Shown one piece after another: positions 8,909 to 19,155 of a DNA stretch of 64,000 nucleotides (the first letter of the stretch is position 1; each line of letters begins with the position of its first letter). Position numbers and translations under genes: made by a program. The notes beneath the pieces were generated by a model. That model did not search any database. It was given only the letters and a program-made list of their open reading frames with translations, and was not told the DNA's origin. This stretch comes from Pseudarthrobacter sp. NIBRBAC000502770 (lineage in GTDB: Bacteria > Actinomycetota > Actinomycetes > Actinomycetales > Micrococcaceae): the NCBI RefSeq assembly GCF_006517815.1, contig NZ_CP041198.1, forward strand, positions 620,001 to 684,000. The letters are read 5' to 3'.

Positions 8909-9538
8909 ATGCAGGCCATCAATGACTTCATCCTCGCCGCGGCGGGCCAGCCATGGGTGCTGGTCCTGGTGCTGGCCTGCTGCATCATTGACGGATTCTT
9001 TCCGCCCGTTCCCAGCGAATCCGTGGTGGTGGGCCTCGCCGCCGTCGCCGCCACCGCGGATGTTCCCCATCCGCTGCTGCTGATACTGGTCGCCGCGGCG
9101 GGAGCCTTCCTCGGCGACAACATCGCCTACCTCCTGGGCCGCCGGGTGGGCACCCGCCGCTGGGCGTGGATGCGCGGCCCCCGCATGCAAAGCGCGTTCC
9201 GCTGGGCCGGCCAGGAGCTGCGCAAGCGGCCGGCGTCGCTGATCCTGGTGGCCCGGTTCATACCCATCGGCAGGGTGGCGGTTAACCTGACCGCCGGCGT
9301 CACCCACTACCCGCACCTGCGGTTCGTGGGCCTCACCGTCCTTTCAGCCAGCCTGTGGGCCGGCTATTCGGTGGCGATCGGGCTTTTCTTTGGGCAGTGG
9401 TTTGAGGACAACCACGTCCTGGGCGCGGCAATTGCCATTGTCTGCGCTGTAGCGCTGGGCATCCTGGTGGACCTGCTGATCAACAAATTCCGCGGCAAAC
9501 CCAACGTGGTGGAGCGCATCCGGGAACCCGGGACATAA
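8909..9538 (+). CDS. DedA family membrane protein
   Basis: This 209-residue integral membrane protein belongs to the DedA/SNARE-associated (VTT) family. Members act as lipid scramblases/flippases, for example for undecaprenyl phosphate or phosphatidylethanolamine, and help keep membrane potential. The re-entrant segment with FFPPVPSESVVVGLAA, the GDNIAYLLGRRVG loop and RFIPIGRVAVNLTAGV (with the essential Arg) are all present. It begins 6 bp after the phosphorylase gene, so it probably shares that transcript. Its link to nucleoside salvage is not evident. A second DedA paralogue follows at 9673. Confidence 0.9.
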   Translation: MQAINDFILAAAGQPWVLVLVLACCIIDGFFPPVPSESVVVGLAAVAATADVPHPLLLILVAAAGAFLGDNIAYLLGRRVGTRRWAWMRGPRMQSAFRWAGQELRKRPASLILVARFIPIGRVAVNLTAGVTHYPHLRFVGLTVLSASLWAGYSVAIGLFFGQWFEDNHVLGAAIAIVCAVALGILVDLLINKFRGKPNVVERIREPGT

Positions 9539-9672
9539 CCTGCGCGTTTAGGGAGGTAATTCCGGGCACTGGGGCGTAGCGGACAGGGCCCGGCGCGTGG
9601 GACACTTAGGAACGATTTCCGCTTTGGCTGCGGCACTTTGGCTGTGTCATTTTTATACAGGAGCAACACCGC

Positions 9673-10398
9673 GTGGAGTTTATTAATGAGGCCGTGCTCC
9701 ATGCAGCGGGCCAGTGGTGGATCTACCCGGCACTGCTGGTGTTCTTCTTCGTGGACGGCTTCGCCATGGTGGTCCCCAGCGAGACCCTCATCGTTGCCCT
9801 TGCGGCCTTCTCGCGGCACAGCGGCGAACCCAACCTCTGGATCCTCGGCCTCACTGCGCTGGTCGGGGCCATCTGCGGCGACAACATGGCCTATCTGCTG
9901 GGCCGCAAGATCGGCCTGGACCGATGGGGGTGGATGCGCCGGCCCAAAGTCCGGAAAGTCTTTGCCTGGGCCCGCTACGAACTCGAAAAGCGCGGCGCTG
10001 TGCTCATCTTTACCGCCCGCTACATCCCCTGGGGCCGCGTGGCCGTCAACTACGTGGCCGGAAGCACCGGATTCTCGCACCGCAGGTTCTTCGTCTTCGA
10101 CGCCTTTGCCTGCGTGACCTGGGTGGGCTACTCCCTTGGCATCGGTTTGCTGGCCAGCTCGTTCCCATGGCTGCACCACAATCCGCTGCTGAGCGCCGGC
10201 ATCGCCGTCGTGTTCGCCATTGTCCTGGGCGTCGCCATCGACCACCTGCTCCGCTGGTGGCACAAGCGGCTGGGCCGCCACGATGAACCGGAGACGGACG
10301 AACCGACCGACGAATCTTCCGCTTCAGCAAAGGACGGCAGGCCCGGCACGCAGGCCCTCGTGGTGCCCTCGGCAAAGGCCGGTCCCGCCGCCAAGTAA
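9673..10398 (+). CDS. DedA family membrane protein (second copy)
   Basis: This 241-residue paralogue of the preceding gene has the same DedA landmarks: MVVPSETLIVALAAF, GDNMAYLLGRKIG and RYIPWGRVAVNYVAGS. The hydrophilic C-terminal tail of about 45 residues is rich in Asp, Glu and Ser and is absent from the first copy. The GTG start has AGGAG about 10 nt upstream, and a TATACA box near 9654 suggests its own promoter in the 134-bp gap. Two adjacent DedA genes suggest a local duplication followed by divergence. The substrate lipid of either copy is unknown. Confidence 0.9.
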   Translation: MEFINEAVLHAAGQWWIYPALLVFFFVDGFAMVVPSETLIVALAAFSRHSGEPNLWILGLTALVGAICGDNMAYLLGRKIGLDRWGWMRRPKVRKVFAWARYELEKRGAVLIFTARYIPWGRVAVNYVAGSTGFSHRRFFVFDAFACVTWVGYSLGIGLLASSFPWLHHNPLLSAGIAVVFAIVLGVAIDHLLRWWHKRLGRHDEPETDEPTDESSASAKDGRPGTQALVVPSAKAGPAAK

Positions 10399-10439
10399 CG
10401 GCCGGCTTCCAACGGCTGGCTTTGGACTGCGGCCCACCC

Positions 10440-10445
10440 TAAGGT
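10440..10445 (+). promoter_or_regulatory. Probable -10 box of a leaderless promoter for add
   Basis: TAAGGT is followed by six bases (GGGAAC) and then the GTG start of adenosine deaminase. No ribosome site is separable from this box, so the transcript probably begins at or next to the start codon. This is inferred from spacing only. Confidence 0.5.
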
Positions 10446-10451
10446 GGGAAC

Positions 10452-11588
10452 GTGACTGAGCCTATTGTTGACGCCGCCCCTGCCATCGATTTCGACCTGA
10501 AGAGCCTGCCCAAGGTCTCCCTCCACGACCACCTGGACGGCGGACTCCGGCCGGCCACCATCATCGAACTGGCGCAGGCCGTTGGCCACACGCTCCCCTC
10601 AACGGACCCCGTCGCCCTGGGGCAGTGGTTCCGCGAATCTGCCGACTCTGGATCCCTGGTCCGCTACCTGGAGACGTTCGACCACACGGTGGCCGTCATG
10701 CAGACCTACGATGGCCTGTTCCGGGTGGCCAAGGAATTCGTCGAAGACCTCGCGGACGACGGCGTGGTGTACGGCGAAGTTCGCTGGGCGCCGGAACAGC
10801 ACCTCCAGAAGGGGCTCAGCCTCGACGAAGCCGTGGAGGCGGTCCAGGACGGACTGGAGGCCGGCGTCGAGGCCGTCTCCGCGACCGGACGCGAGATCCA
10901 GGTGGGACAGCTGATCACCGCCATGCGCCACGCCGACCGCGGCCAGGAGATCGCCGAACTCGCAGTGCGCCACCGCAACCAGGGCGCCGTGGGCTTCGAC
11001 ATCGCCGGCGCCGAGGACGGGTTCCTGCCCAGCCGGTTCAGGGACGCCTTCACCTACCTCGCCCAGCACAATTTCCCCGCCACCGTGCACGCAGGCGAAG
11101 CAGCCGGGCTGGAGAGCATCCAGTCGGCGCTGGTGGACGGCCGCGCCCTCCGCCTGGGCCACGGTGTCCGCATCGCCGAGGACATCATGGTGGAATTCGA
11201 CGACGACGAGGAAGCCGGCGACACCGTTGGCCTGGTCACCTTGGGCGACCTCTCCAGTTGGGTCCGCGACCGTGGCATCGCACTGGAAATCTGCCCCTCC
11301 TCCAACCTGCAGACCGGCGCAATTGCGGAGTTTGGTGAAGGTATTGAAAGCCACCCGCTGGACATGCTCTACCAGCTGGGCTTCAACGTCACCATCAACA
11401 CCGACAACCGCCTGATGAGCGGCGTCACCCTGACCGACGAGTTCAACCTGCTCGTGGAAACCTTCGACTACGACCTTGACGACCTGCTGGAGCTGACCCT
11501 GAACGCCGCCGAGGCATCCTTCCTGCCCTTGGAGGAAAAGGAAGCGCTGGTGGAGTACATCAACGACGCCTACGCCAACCTTGGCTGA
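10452..11588 (+). CDS. add: Adenosine deaminase
   Basis: Adenosine deaminase hydrolyses adenosine and deoxyadenosine to inosine and deoxyinosine for purine salvage. The 378-residue protein has the metal-binding HDHLDG motif (His25, His27), the HAGEAAG segment with metal and catalytic residues, LRLGHGVR, and the NTDNRLMS segment with the metal-binding Asp. The length is a little above the usual 330-350 residues. The GTG start sits six bases after a TAAGGT box, suggesting leaderless expression. The gene ends inside the start of mazG (8-bp overlap). It completes the nucleoside island even though two DedA genes intervene. Confidence 0.95.
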   Translation: MTEPIVDAAPAIDFDLKSLPKVSLHDHLDGGLRPATIIELAQAVGHTLPSTDPVALGQWFRESADSGSLVRYLETFDHTVAVMQTYDGLFRVAKEFVEDLADDGVVYGEVRWAPEQHLQKGLSLDEAVEAVQDGLEAGVEAVSATGREIQVGQLITAMRHADRGQEIAELAVRHRNQGAVGFDIAGAEDGFLPSRFRDAFTYLAQHNFPATVHAGEAAGLESIQSALVDGRALRLGHGVRIAEDIMVEFDDDEEAGDTVGLVTLGDLSSWVRDRGIALEICPSSNLQTGAIAEFGEGIESHPLDMLYQLGFNVTINTDNRLMSGVTLTDEFNLLVETFDYDLDDLLELTLNAAEASFLPLEEKEALVEYINDAYANLG

Positions 11589-12258
11589 TCCGGATTTCCG
11601 GCCCGGCAGTCCTGCAACCGAAGAACTGCTGGGCCAAATTGCCCAACTGCGCGAACACTGCCCCTGGATGGGCGCCCTGACGCACGCTTCGCTGGTGGAG
11701 TACCTCCTCGAGGAGGCCTACGAAGTGGCCGAGACCATCGAGGAAGGCCACCCCGACGCCGAACTGCAGGGCGAGCTGGGCGACGTGCTGCTCCAAGTGG
11801 TATTGCACGCCCGCCTTGCGGAGGAGCGCGGAGCCTTCACGTTCGACGACGTGGCGCGCGGCCTGGGAGCCAAGATGGTCCGCCGGAATCCCCACGTCTT
11901 CCGGCCCGACGGATCCCTGCAGGATACCTTCCCGGCAACCGTGGCGGAGATCGAGCAGAAGTGGGATGCCGTCAAGCGGGCAGAAAAGCCGGAACGGCAG
12001 GACCCCTTCGAAGGCATCCCGCAGGCACTCCCGGCGCTGGCCAGGGCGCAGAAGTCACTGGACCGTGCAGCACGCGCCGGGCTGGAGCTCCCCGAGGGGG
12101 CTCCCGTGCCTGGAAGCGAGGAGGAGCTCGGAGACCTGCTGCTCGCCGTCGTCCGTTCTGCCCGGGACAGCGGGATGGACGCTGAGCGCGCCCTGCGGGA
12201 CGCTGTCCGCCGCTACCGGCGTGGCCAGTGGGGCGAAAGTGACCCCGCGCCATCATGA
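11581..12258 (+). CDS. mazG: MazG nucleoside triphosphate pyrophosphohydrolase
   Basis: MazG hydrolyses (d)NTPs to monophosphates and pyrophosphate, limiting mutagenic or alarmone-linked nucleotides. The 225-residue protein has the core REHCPWMGALTHASLVEYLLEEAYEVAE with the EExxE-like metal-binding pattern and a following GELGDVLLQVVLHA helix (ExxD). The canonical form of the first motif is CPWDxxQTH; here Met-Gly replaces Asp in CPWMGALTH, as I recall for actinobacterial members. The TTG at 11581 is the only start that keeps the motif, although no clear ribosome site is visible; coupling to add through the overlap is likely. A mazG next to eno is conserved in actinobacteria. Confidence 0.85.
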   Translation: MADPDFRPGSPATEELLGQIAQLREHCPWMGALTHASLVEYLLEEAYEVAETIEEGHPDAELQGELGDVLLQVVLHARLAEERGAFTFDDVARGLGAKMVRRNPHVFRPDGSLQDTFPATVAEIEQKWDAVKRAEKPERQDPFEGIPQALPALARAQKSLDRAARAGLELPEGAPVPGSEEELGDLLLAVVRSARDSGMDAERALRDAVRRYRRGQWGESDPAPS

Positions 12259-12355
12259 CGTCCCGGCCTTGACCGGTTTGAGTAACCCGGAGCACTCTCG
12301 ACTAGGCTGGACCCTGACGAGTACGTCGAGTTTTCTGCCTGATTCCCCCCGTTAA

Positions 12356-13657
<1,302 letters not shown>

Positions 13658-13675
13658 TAACCGGCTAATCCCTTC

Positions 13676-13711
13676 AGCGGTGGCTATGGTTGAAAGACCA
13701 TAGCCACCGCT
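13676..13711 (+). terminator. Intrinsic terminator after eno
   Basis: A perfect 15-bp stem (13676-13690 with 13697-13711) closes a 6-nt loop (TGAAAG), followed by GTTGTTT. It lies 18 bp after the enolase stop. Confidence 0.8.
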
Positions 13712-13806
13712 GTTGTTTACAGCAGCATCTGTTCCAGCAGTGTTTGCCTGCCGGGACTGTCCAGCACAGATAGTGGCGGCCCGGCAGGCTGCGTTTCAGG
13801 AGTGTC

Positions 13807-14487
13807 ATGGCTACCCGCCGCCCCAAAGTTCCCAAGGTCGCCCCCACCCGTCCAGCCAAGGAAACGGCCGACGACGGATCCTCCGCCGGTGCCGAGGTCA
13901 TCCGGGCGGATTTCCGGCCGGCCAAGGGCAGTGCCGCCGCGGCCCCTGCACCACCGACGGACCGGCACGGGCGGACAACCGCCGGGCAGCGCGCTGGGAC
14001 GGCAGGGGAGGCCAGATCTCCGAAGCCCTCCGCCGCGCGCAAGGGCAGCAGTCCCGTTGACGGCAAGGATCCCGGCCGCGCCGACGAGGAACAGCATCCC
14101 GTCCCCGCCAAGGCGTTTTCCGGCCGCATGCTGGCTCTGGCTGTCGTGATGGTGGCCATTACCATCATGCTGGCGCCCACGGTCAAGATTTTCTTCGACA
14201 AGAAGGCCGAAATCGACGCCCTGAATGCCGACATCGCTGCACGCCAGGCCGAGGGCGATGCCCTCCGGCAGCAGGTTTCACGCTGGCAGGACCCCAACTA
14301 CGTCAAGCAGCAGGCCCGCGACCGCATTAACATGGTTATGCCGGGCGAAACCGGCTACTGGGTTTTTGGCAGCGATGAGCCGGCCGGAGAAAGCAGTAGT
14401 CCCGCCGGCGCAGCAGCACAAGACCCCGCCGATCTGCCGTGGGTGGATTCCCTGTGGGAGTCCATCAGGCGCGCGGCCACAGACTGA
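13807..14487 (+). CDS. Septum formation initiator protein (FtsB/DivIC-like)
   Basis: This 226-residue bitopic membrane protein is a probable divisome component that pairs with FtsL/FtsQ. About 100 disordered, Pro/Ala/Lys-rich residues precede a single transmembrane helix (about residues 103-120, LALAVVMVAITIMLAPTVKI). A short coiled coil follows (KKAEIDALNADIAARQAEGDALRQQ), then WQDPNYVKQQARDRINMVMPGETGYWV, the standard FtsB/DivIC signature. AGGAG lies about 6 nt upstream of the ATG. It heads a run with DUF501 and Ppx/GppA, the same order as eno-ftsB-like-DUF501-ppx in Mycobacterium. Confidence 0.9.
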   Translation: MATRRPKVPKVAPTRPAKETADDGSSAGAEVIRADFRPAKGSAAAAPAPPTDRHGRTTAGQRAGTAGEARSPKPSAARKGSSPVDGKDPGRADEEQHPVPAKAFSGRMLALAVVMVAITIMLAPTVKIFFDKKAEIDALNADIAARQAEGDALRQQVSRWQDPNYVKQQARDRINMVMPGETGYWVFGSDEPAGESSSPAGAAAQDPADLPWVDSLWESIRRAATD

Positions 14488-14514
14488 ACCGCACAGGAAG
14501 GACGGCCCGCGACA

Positions 14515-15186
14515 GTGGAACACAACACGGCAGCCGCCCGGGACGAATCCCGCCAACCAACAGCACACGACCTTGAAGTACTGAGCAGGCAGCTGGGACG
14601 CCCCGTCCGCGACGTCGTGGAGATTCCGGCCCGTTGCGTCTGCGGCAACCCGCTCGTGGCGGCCACCGCACCCCGCCTCAGCAACGGCACACCGTTCCCC
14701 ACCACCTTCTACCTGACGCACCCGGTGATCACGTCCGCGGTTTCCAGGCTTGAAGCTGCCGGGGTCATGAACAGCATGAACGACCAGCTGGCCGGTGACG
14801 ACAGGCTGGCCGCGGCCTACAGGGCAGCCCACGAGGAGTACCTCGCCGCCCGCGAAGCCATTGGGCAGCGTTCGGGCATCGGCCCGGTGCCGGAGATCGA
14901 CGGCGTCTCCGCCGGCGGAATGCCCACCCGCGTCAAGTGCCTGCACGTCCTGGTCGGCCACTCCCTGGCCGCGGGCAGCGGAGTCAACCCCCTGGGCGAC
15001 GAAGCGATCCGGATGATCAGCGAGTGGTGGACTGCTGACAAGTGCTACTGCGACGGCGCCTGGGACACCGCCGGTGAGGCACCTTCCCGCGACCTGAGCC
15101 GCCACGGGCCCCAAGGGCTGCCGGAGATCGTGGGCCGTCCCGCCCCGGTCCGGAAATCCGCCGGAACCACGGGGGTGCCAGAGTGA
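14515..15186 (+). CDS. DUF501 domain-containing protein
   Basis: This 223-residue protein belongs to DUF501, an actinobacterial family of unknown function that is nearly always found between the FtsB-like gene and ppx. Visible family landmarks are LGRPVRDVVEIPARCVCGNP near the N-terminus, TPFPTTFYLTHP, and RVKCLHVLVGHSLA with a conserved HxLxxH-like pattern. Several Cys and His residues (CVCG, HVLVGHSLA, and Cys in DKCYCDG) could bind a metal, but this is speculative. The GTG start lies 27 bp after the previous stop with AGGAAGG upstream. Its stop overlaps the start of ppx, indicating coupling. Confidence 0.88.
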   Translation: MEHNTAAARDESRQPTAHDLEVLSRQLGRPVRDVVEIPARCVCGNPLVAATAPRLSNGTPFPTTFYLTHPVITSAVSRLEAAGVMNSMNDQLAGDDRLAAAYRAAHEEYLAAREAIGQRSGIGPVPEIDGVSAGGMPTRVKCLHVLVGHSLAAGSGVNPLGDEAIRMISEWWTADKCYCDGAWDTAGEAPSRDLSRHGPQGLPEIVGRPAPVRKSAGTTGVPE

Positions 15187-16130
15187 CCCGCGTGGCCGCC
15201 ATCGACTGCGGCACCAACTCCATCCGGCTCCTGATCGCCGACATCGACCGCAGCAACGGCAGCGCGGTCCTTACCGACGTCCACCGCGAAATGCGCGTGG
15301 TCCGGCTCGGGCAGGGCGTGGACGCCACCGGCGAGCTGGCCCCGGAGGCGTTGGAGCGCACCCTCGCCGCAACAGCCGATTATGCCCGCCTCATCGAGGA
15401 GCGCGGCGCAGCGCGGATCCGCTTCGTTGCCACGTCCGCCAGCCGCGACGCGCGCAACCGGGGTGTCTTCGTGGACGGCGTCAGGGAACTGCTGGGCGTG
15501 GAACCGGAGGTCATCTCCGGGGCCGAGGAAGCGGCATTGTCCTTTGCCGGGGCCAGCAGCGTCCTGCCCGTCCTCGACGGCCAGGAGGTGCTCGTGGTGG
15601 ACCTCGGCGGGGGAAGCACCGAGTTCGTCCTGGGCACCGCCGCAGGCGTCACGGCCGCAAAGTCCGTGGACATTGGCTGTGTCCGCCTGACCGAACGGCA
15701 CCTGCGCAACGATCCGCCCACCGCTGGACAGATTGCCGCAGCGGAAGCCGACGTGGACGAGGCCATGGTCCGCGCCGGCCGTGACGTGCCGCTGGAACGC
15801 GCCACCGCCGTCGTCGGGGTGGCCGGCTCCGTCACCACCATCACCGCCCATGCGCTCCGCCTGCCGGAATATACGCCGGAGGCCATCCACGGCGTGGCGC
15901 TTCCCATTCGGAAGATTGGCGACGCCGCCACCGACCTGCTGGACATGACCCGCGCCGGCCGGGCAGCCCTGCCGTACATGCACCCCGGGCGGGTCGACGT
16001 CATCGGTGCCGGGGGACTGGTATGGCGGCGCATCCTGGAACGGATGGGGGAGCTGACCGGCGGAAGGATCACCGCAGCCACGGCAAGCGAGCACGACATC
16101 CTTGACGGCATCGCACTGAGCATCGGGTAG
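15183..16130 (+). CDS. Ppx/GppA phosphatase family protein (exopolyphosphatase)
   Basis: This 315-residue protein is in the sugar kinase/HSP70/actin superfamily and probably hydrolyses inorganic polyphosphate or pppGpp. The phosphate-1 loop AAIDCGTNSIRLLIAD is at the N-terminus, followed by VATSASRDARN and the phosphate-2 loop LVVDLGGGSTEFVLG. It lacks the C-terminal HD domain of long E. coli Ppx/GppA, which is usual for the short actinobacterial Ppx1. The GTG overlaps the DUF501 stop (GTGA). The serine protease gene starts 3 bp after its end, so it lies in the same transcript. Confidence 0.92.
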   Translation: MTRVAAIDCGTNSIRLLIADIDRSNGSAVLTDVHREMRVVRLGQGVDATGELAPEALERTLAATADYARLIEERGAARIRFVATSASRDARNRGVFVDGVRELLGVEPEVISGAEEAALSFAGASSVLPVLDGQEVLVVDLGGGSTEFVLGTAAGVTAAKSVDIGCVRLTERHLRNDPPTAGQIAAAEADVDEAMVRAGRDVPLERATAVVGVAGSVTTITAHALRLPEYTPEAIHGVALPIRKIGDAATDLLDMTRAGRAALPYMHPGRVDVIGAGGLVWRRILERMGELTGGRITAATASEHDILDGIALSIG

Positions 16131-16133
16131 TCC

Positions 16134-17540
16134 ATGCATTCCACCCCAGCTTCAACCCCGCTTGTCTCCCGTGCCGTGGCCGCCGCAGTGGCGGTCCTCC
16201 TGGCCGCCTGCTGCCTCTGTGCCGGCCTGTTTACCGCCCCGTCCGCGCGTGCCGACGAATGGCGGGACAAGGAGTACTGGCTGGCGGACTCGGGCATCAC
16301 CAAGGCCTGGGAGGTGTCGAAGGGCGCGGGCGTGAAAGTGGCTGTCATCGACAGCGGCATCGATGCCCAGCACCCGGACCTGAAAGGCTCCGTTGTGGGC
16401 GGCTACGACGCGTCCGGCTCGGGCCAGCCGGACGGCCAGAAGAGCGTCGGCTCCAAGCCGGAACACGGCACCCTCGTTGCCACCATGCTGGCAGGGCGCG
16501 GGCACCAACCCGCCAGCGCCAGTCCCAGTCCCAGCCCGGGACCGGCCGTTCCTCCGGACGGCATCATGGGTGTGGCACCCGAAGCGCAGCTGCTCTCCGT
16601 CTCAACCTGGCTCGGTTCGGCCAACCCGTCCGGCAAAAGCGACCAGGACCAGATTCCGGAGGCGGTGCGCTGGGCGGTGGACAACGGCGCCAAGGTCATC
16701 AACATCTCGCTCGGCAGCACCACGCCGCAATGGCCGCAAAGCTGGGATGCCGCCTTCCTTTACGCCGAACAGAAGGACGTGGTCATCGTAGCCGCCGCCG
16801 GAAACCGGGTAGGCGGCAACACCCAGGTAGGCGCCCCGGCCACCATTCCCGGCGTGCTCACCGTCGCCGGCCTGGACCGCAAGAACGTGGCCAGCGTGGA
16901 CGCGTCATCGCAGGGCATCAGCATCGGGGTGGCTGCACCCGCCGAGAACCTCCTCGGCGGCCTCCCCGGCGGCGGCTACGCGGAATGGGCCGGTACGTCC
17001 GGATCCACCCCCATCGTGGCCGGCGTGGCCGCCTTGATCCGGTCCAAGTGGCCGGACATGAGCGCCGAACAGGTCATCAACAGGATCGTCTCCACCGCCC
17101 AGGACGCCGGGGCCCCGGGCAAGGATCCGTTGTACGGCTACGGGATCCTCAATGCCGAGGCGGCGCTCAAGGCCGACGTCCCGGAGGCCACCGTCAATCC
17201 GTTGGGCACCATCGCCGAGTGGATCCGCGTGCACCGGCGCGGCAACGCCGCGCCTGCAGCCCCGCTCCCAACCGCGACGCCAGTGCCCAGCGCCGCACCC
17301 ACGCTGCCGGAAGCCACCGTTCCCGCCGCCAAGGCCCCGTCACAGCGGGACAGCGCCATTGGCGCCGCCGTCGTGATCGGTTTTGCCGTCCTTTTCGTGG
17401 TGATCATCGCGGCCGCTGCCATCCAGCTCCGCAGGGCTGCCCGCAACGGCTCCCTGGCCGTTGAAGAACCGGATACCGGGGTGATGGAAAGCGTGCAAGC
17501 ACCCCGGAACCAGCAGGTTACGGAGGCGTCCGACGGCTAG
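16134..17540 (+). CDS. Mycosin-like S8 family serine protease, membrane anchored
   Basis: This 468-residue subtilase has a signal peptide (about residues 1-40, ending SARA) and an N-terminal segment resembling mycosins (EYWLADSGITKAWEVSKGAGVKVAVIDSGID). The catalytic triad is Asp73, His111 and Ser289 (GTSGSTPIVAG), with oxyanion Asn224 in AAAGN. A Pro/Ala/Ser-rich linker is followed by a C-terminal membrane helix (about residues 410-435) and a short cytosolic tail. This is the layout of MycP proteases of type VII secretion. No ESX gene is present here, so its partner is unknown. The ATG lies 3 bp after ppx with only a weak ribosome site. Confidence 0.88.
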   Translation: MHSTPASTPLVSRAVAAAVAVLLAACCLCAGLFTAPSARADEWRDKEYWLADSGITKAWEVSKGAGVKVAVIDSGIDAQHPDLKGSVVGGYDASGSGQPDGQKSVGSKPEHGTLVATMLAGRGHQPASASPSPSPGPAVPPDGIMGVAPEAQLLSVSTWLGSANPSGKSDQDQIPEAVRWAVDNGAKVINISLGSTTPQWPQSWDAAFLYAEQKDVVIVAAAGNRVGGNTQVGAPATIPGVLTVAGLDRKNVASVDASSQGISIGVAAPAENLLGGLPGGGYAEWAGTSGSTPIVAGVAALIRSKWPDMSAEQVINRIVSTAQDAGAPGKDPLYGYGILNAEAALKADVPEATVNPLGTIAEWIRVHRRGNAAPAAPLPTATPVPSAAPTLPEATVPAAKAPSQRDSAIGAAVVIGFAVLFVVIIAAAAIQLRRAARNGSLAVEEPDTGVMESVQAPRNQQVTEASDG

Positions 17541-17574
17541 TGAAGATTTTCACAAACTCCTGTATCCTTGAACA

Positions 17575-19041
17575 ATGGCAACCACCCCACAGCTCCAGGA
17601 CCGTCCCAGGGTACTCGTCGTCGGCGGCGGGTACGTCGGCCTGTACGTAGCACTGAAACTGCAGAAGAAGATCGCGAATGCAGGTGGCATCGTCACCGTC
17701 GTTGATCCCCTGCCCTACATGACTTACCAGCCCTTCCTCCCCGAGGTGGCAGGTGGCAACATCGAAGCCCGCCACGCAGTGGTCTCCCACCGCCAGCACC
17801 TCAAGCAGACCGAGCTCATCCAGGGCCGCGTCACGTCGATCGACCACGTCAACCGGACGGCTGTGGTGGCTCCTGCCGACGGCGGCGAGAACTTCGAGGT
17901 TCCCTACTTCGACGTCGTCCTCGCAGCCGGCGCCATCACCCGCACGTTCCCCATCAAGGGCCTGGCGGACAAGGGCATCGGCCTGAAGACCATCGAGGAA
18001 GCTGTTGCCCTGCGCAACAAGCTCCTGGAGCGCATCGAGGTTGCCTCCACCATGACGGACCCCGCGGCACGCGCCCGGGCGCTCACCTTCGTGGTGGTCG
18101 GCGGCGGCTTCGCCGGCATCGAGTGCATCACGGAAATGGAAGACCTCGCCCGCGCCGCCGTGCGCAACAACCCCCGCATCAAGCAGGAGGAAGTCCGCTT
18201 CGTCCTGGTCGAAGCCATGGGCCGCATCATGCCCGAGGTCACCGCCAAGCAGGCCGACTGGGTGGTTGAGCACCTGCGCAGCCGCGGCATCGAGGTCCTG
18301 CTGAACACCTCGCTGGACAGCGCCGAAGGCACCCTGAAGCTGATCAACCTTCCGGACAAGACCCCTGCCCAGGAGTTCGAGGCAGACACCCTGGTGTGGA
18401 CCGCCGGCGTGCAGGCAAACCCGATGGTGCGTTCCACCGACTTCCCGCTCGAGCCCCGCGGCCGCGTCCGCGTCCTGCCGGACCTGCGCATCGCAGGCGA
18501 CGAAGGCATCGTGGAGAACGCCTGGGCAGCCGGCGACATCGCCGCAGTTCCAGACCTCACGGGCAAGGGCCTGCCGGACGGAACCTGCGTCCCCAACGCC
18601 CAGCACGCCCTGCGCCAGGCCAAGCGCCTCGCCAAGAACCTGTGGGCTTCCCGCTGGGACAAGCCCCTGGCGGACTACAAGCACAAGAACCTTGGTGCAG
18701 TGGCCGGCTTCGGCGAGTGGAAGGGTGTTGCCAACATCAACCTGCTGGGCCGGATCGGGCTCAAGGGCGGCCTCGCCTGGCTGGCCCACCGCGGCTACCA
18801 CGGCATGGCCATGCCCACGGTGGAGCGCAAGTTCCGCGTCATCCTGAACTGGATCATCGGCTTCTTCGCCGGACGCGACACCACGCAGCTGATGGACCTG
18901 GACAACCCGCGCGGTGCCTTCGTCTCGGCGGCCACTCCCGCCCCCAAGCCAGCCGCTGCGCCCGCAGCAGTGCCGGCTGGCGGCTCCAGCGCCACGGCCA
19001 CCGCCGCTCCCAAGGAAACCGTGGCGGCCAACGCCAAGTAG
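17575..19041 (+). CDS. ndh: Type II NADH dehydrogenase (NDH-2)
   Basis: NDH-2 is a single-subunit flavoenzyme that passes electrons from NADH to menaquinone without pumping protons; it sits on the inner face of the membrane. The 488-residue protein has the FAD-binding VLVVGGGYVGLYVAL near the N-terminus, the second Rossmann VVVGGGFAGIECITEMEDLA for NADH, and WAAGDIAAVPDL. A C-terminal amphipathic region precedes an Ala/Pro-rich tail. The ATG is 34 bp after the protease stop; a TATCCT box lies 7-12 bases before it, so the start may be nearly leaderless. A hairpin follows at 19073. Confidence 0.93.
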   Translation: MATTPQLQDRPRVLVVGGGYVGLYVALKLQKKIANAGGIVTVVDPLPYMTYQPFLPEVAGGNIEARHAVVSHRQHLKQTELIQGRVTSIDHVNRTAVVAPADGGENFEVPYFDVVLAAGAITRTFPIKGLADKGIGLKTIEEAVALRNKLLERIEVASTMTDPAARARALTFVVVGGGFAGIECITEMEDLARAAVRNNPRIKQEEVRFVLVEAMGRIMPEVTAKQADWVVEHLRSRGIEVLLNTSLDSAEGTLKLINLPDKTPAQEFEADTLVWTAGVQANPMVRSTDFPLEPRGRVRVLPDLRIAGDEGIVENAWAAGDIAAVPDLTGKGLPDGTCVPNAQHALRQAKRLAKNLWASRWDKPLADYKHKNLGAVAGFGEWKGVANINLLGRIGLKGGLAWLAHRGYHGMAMPTVERKFRVILNWIIGFFAGRDTTQLMDLDNPRGAFVSAATPAPKPAAAPAAVPAGGSSATATAAPKETVAANAK

Positions 19042-19072
19042 CGCATTTGTTCCACCACGCTTGACACCGTCC

Positions 19073-19110
19073 GACGGCGGCCGTCCCCTTTGCAGGGAAC
19101 GGCCGCTGTC
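19073..19110 (+). terminator. Intrinsic terminator after ndh
   Basis: A 17-bp stem (19073-19089 with 19094-19110) with one mismatch and one G-T pair has a 4-nt loop. It lies 31 bp downstream of the ndh stop. Confidence 0.7.
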
Positions 19111-19155
19111 GGCGTTTCCAGCCAACGCGTCCCGGGCAGGTACCATGGACCCGGC

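Noticed and set aside
7472..9316. Long minus-strand open frame opposite the phosphorylase and DedA genes (614 codons)
   Set aside because: Shadow of well-conserved genes; no recognisable motif.
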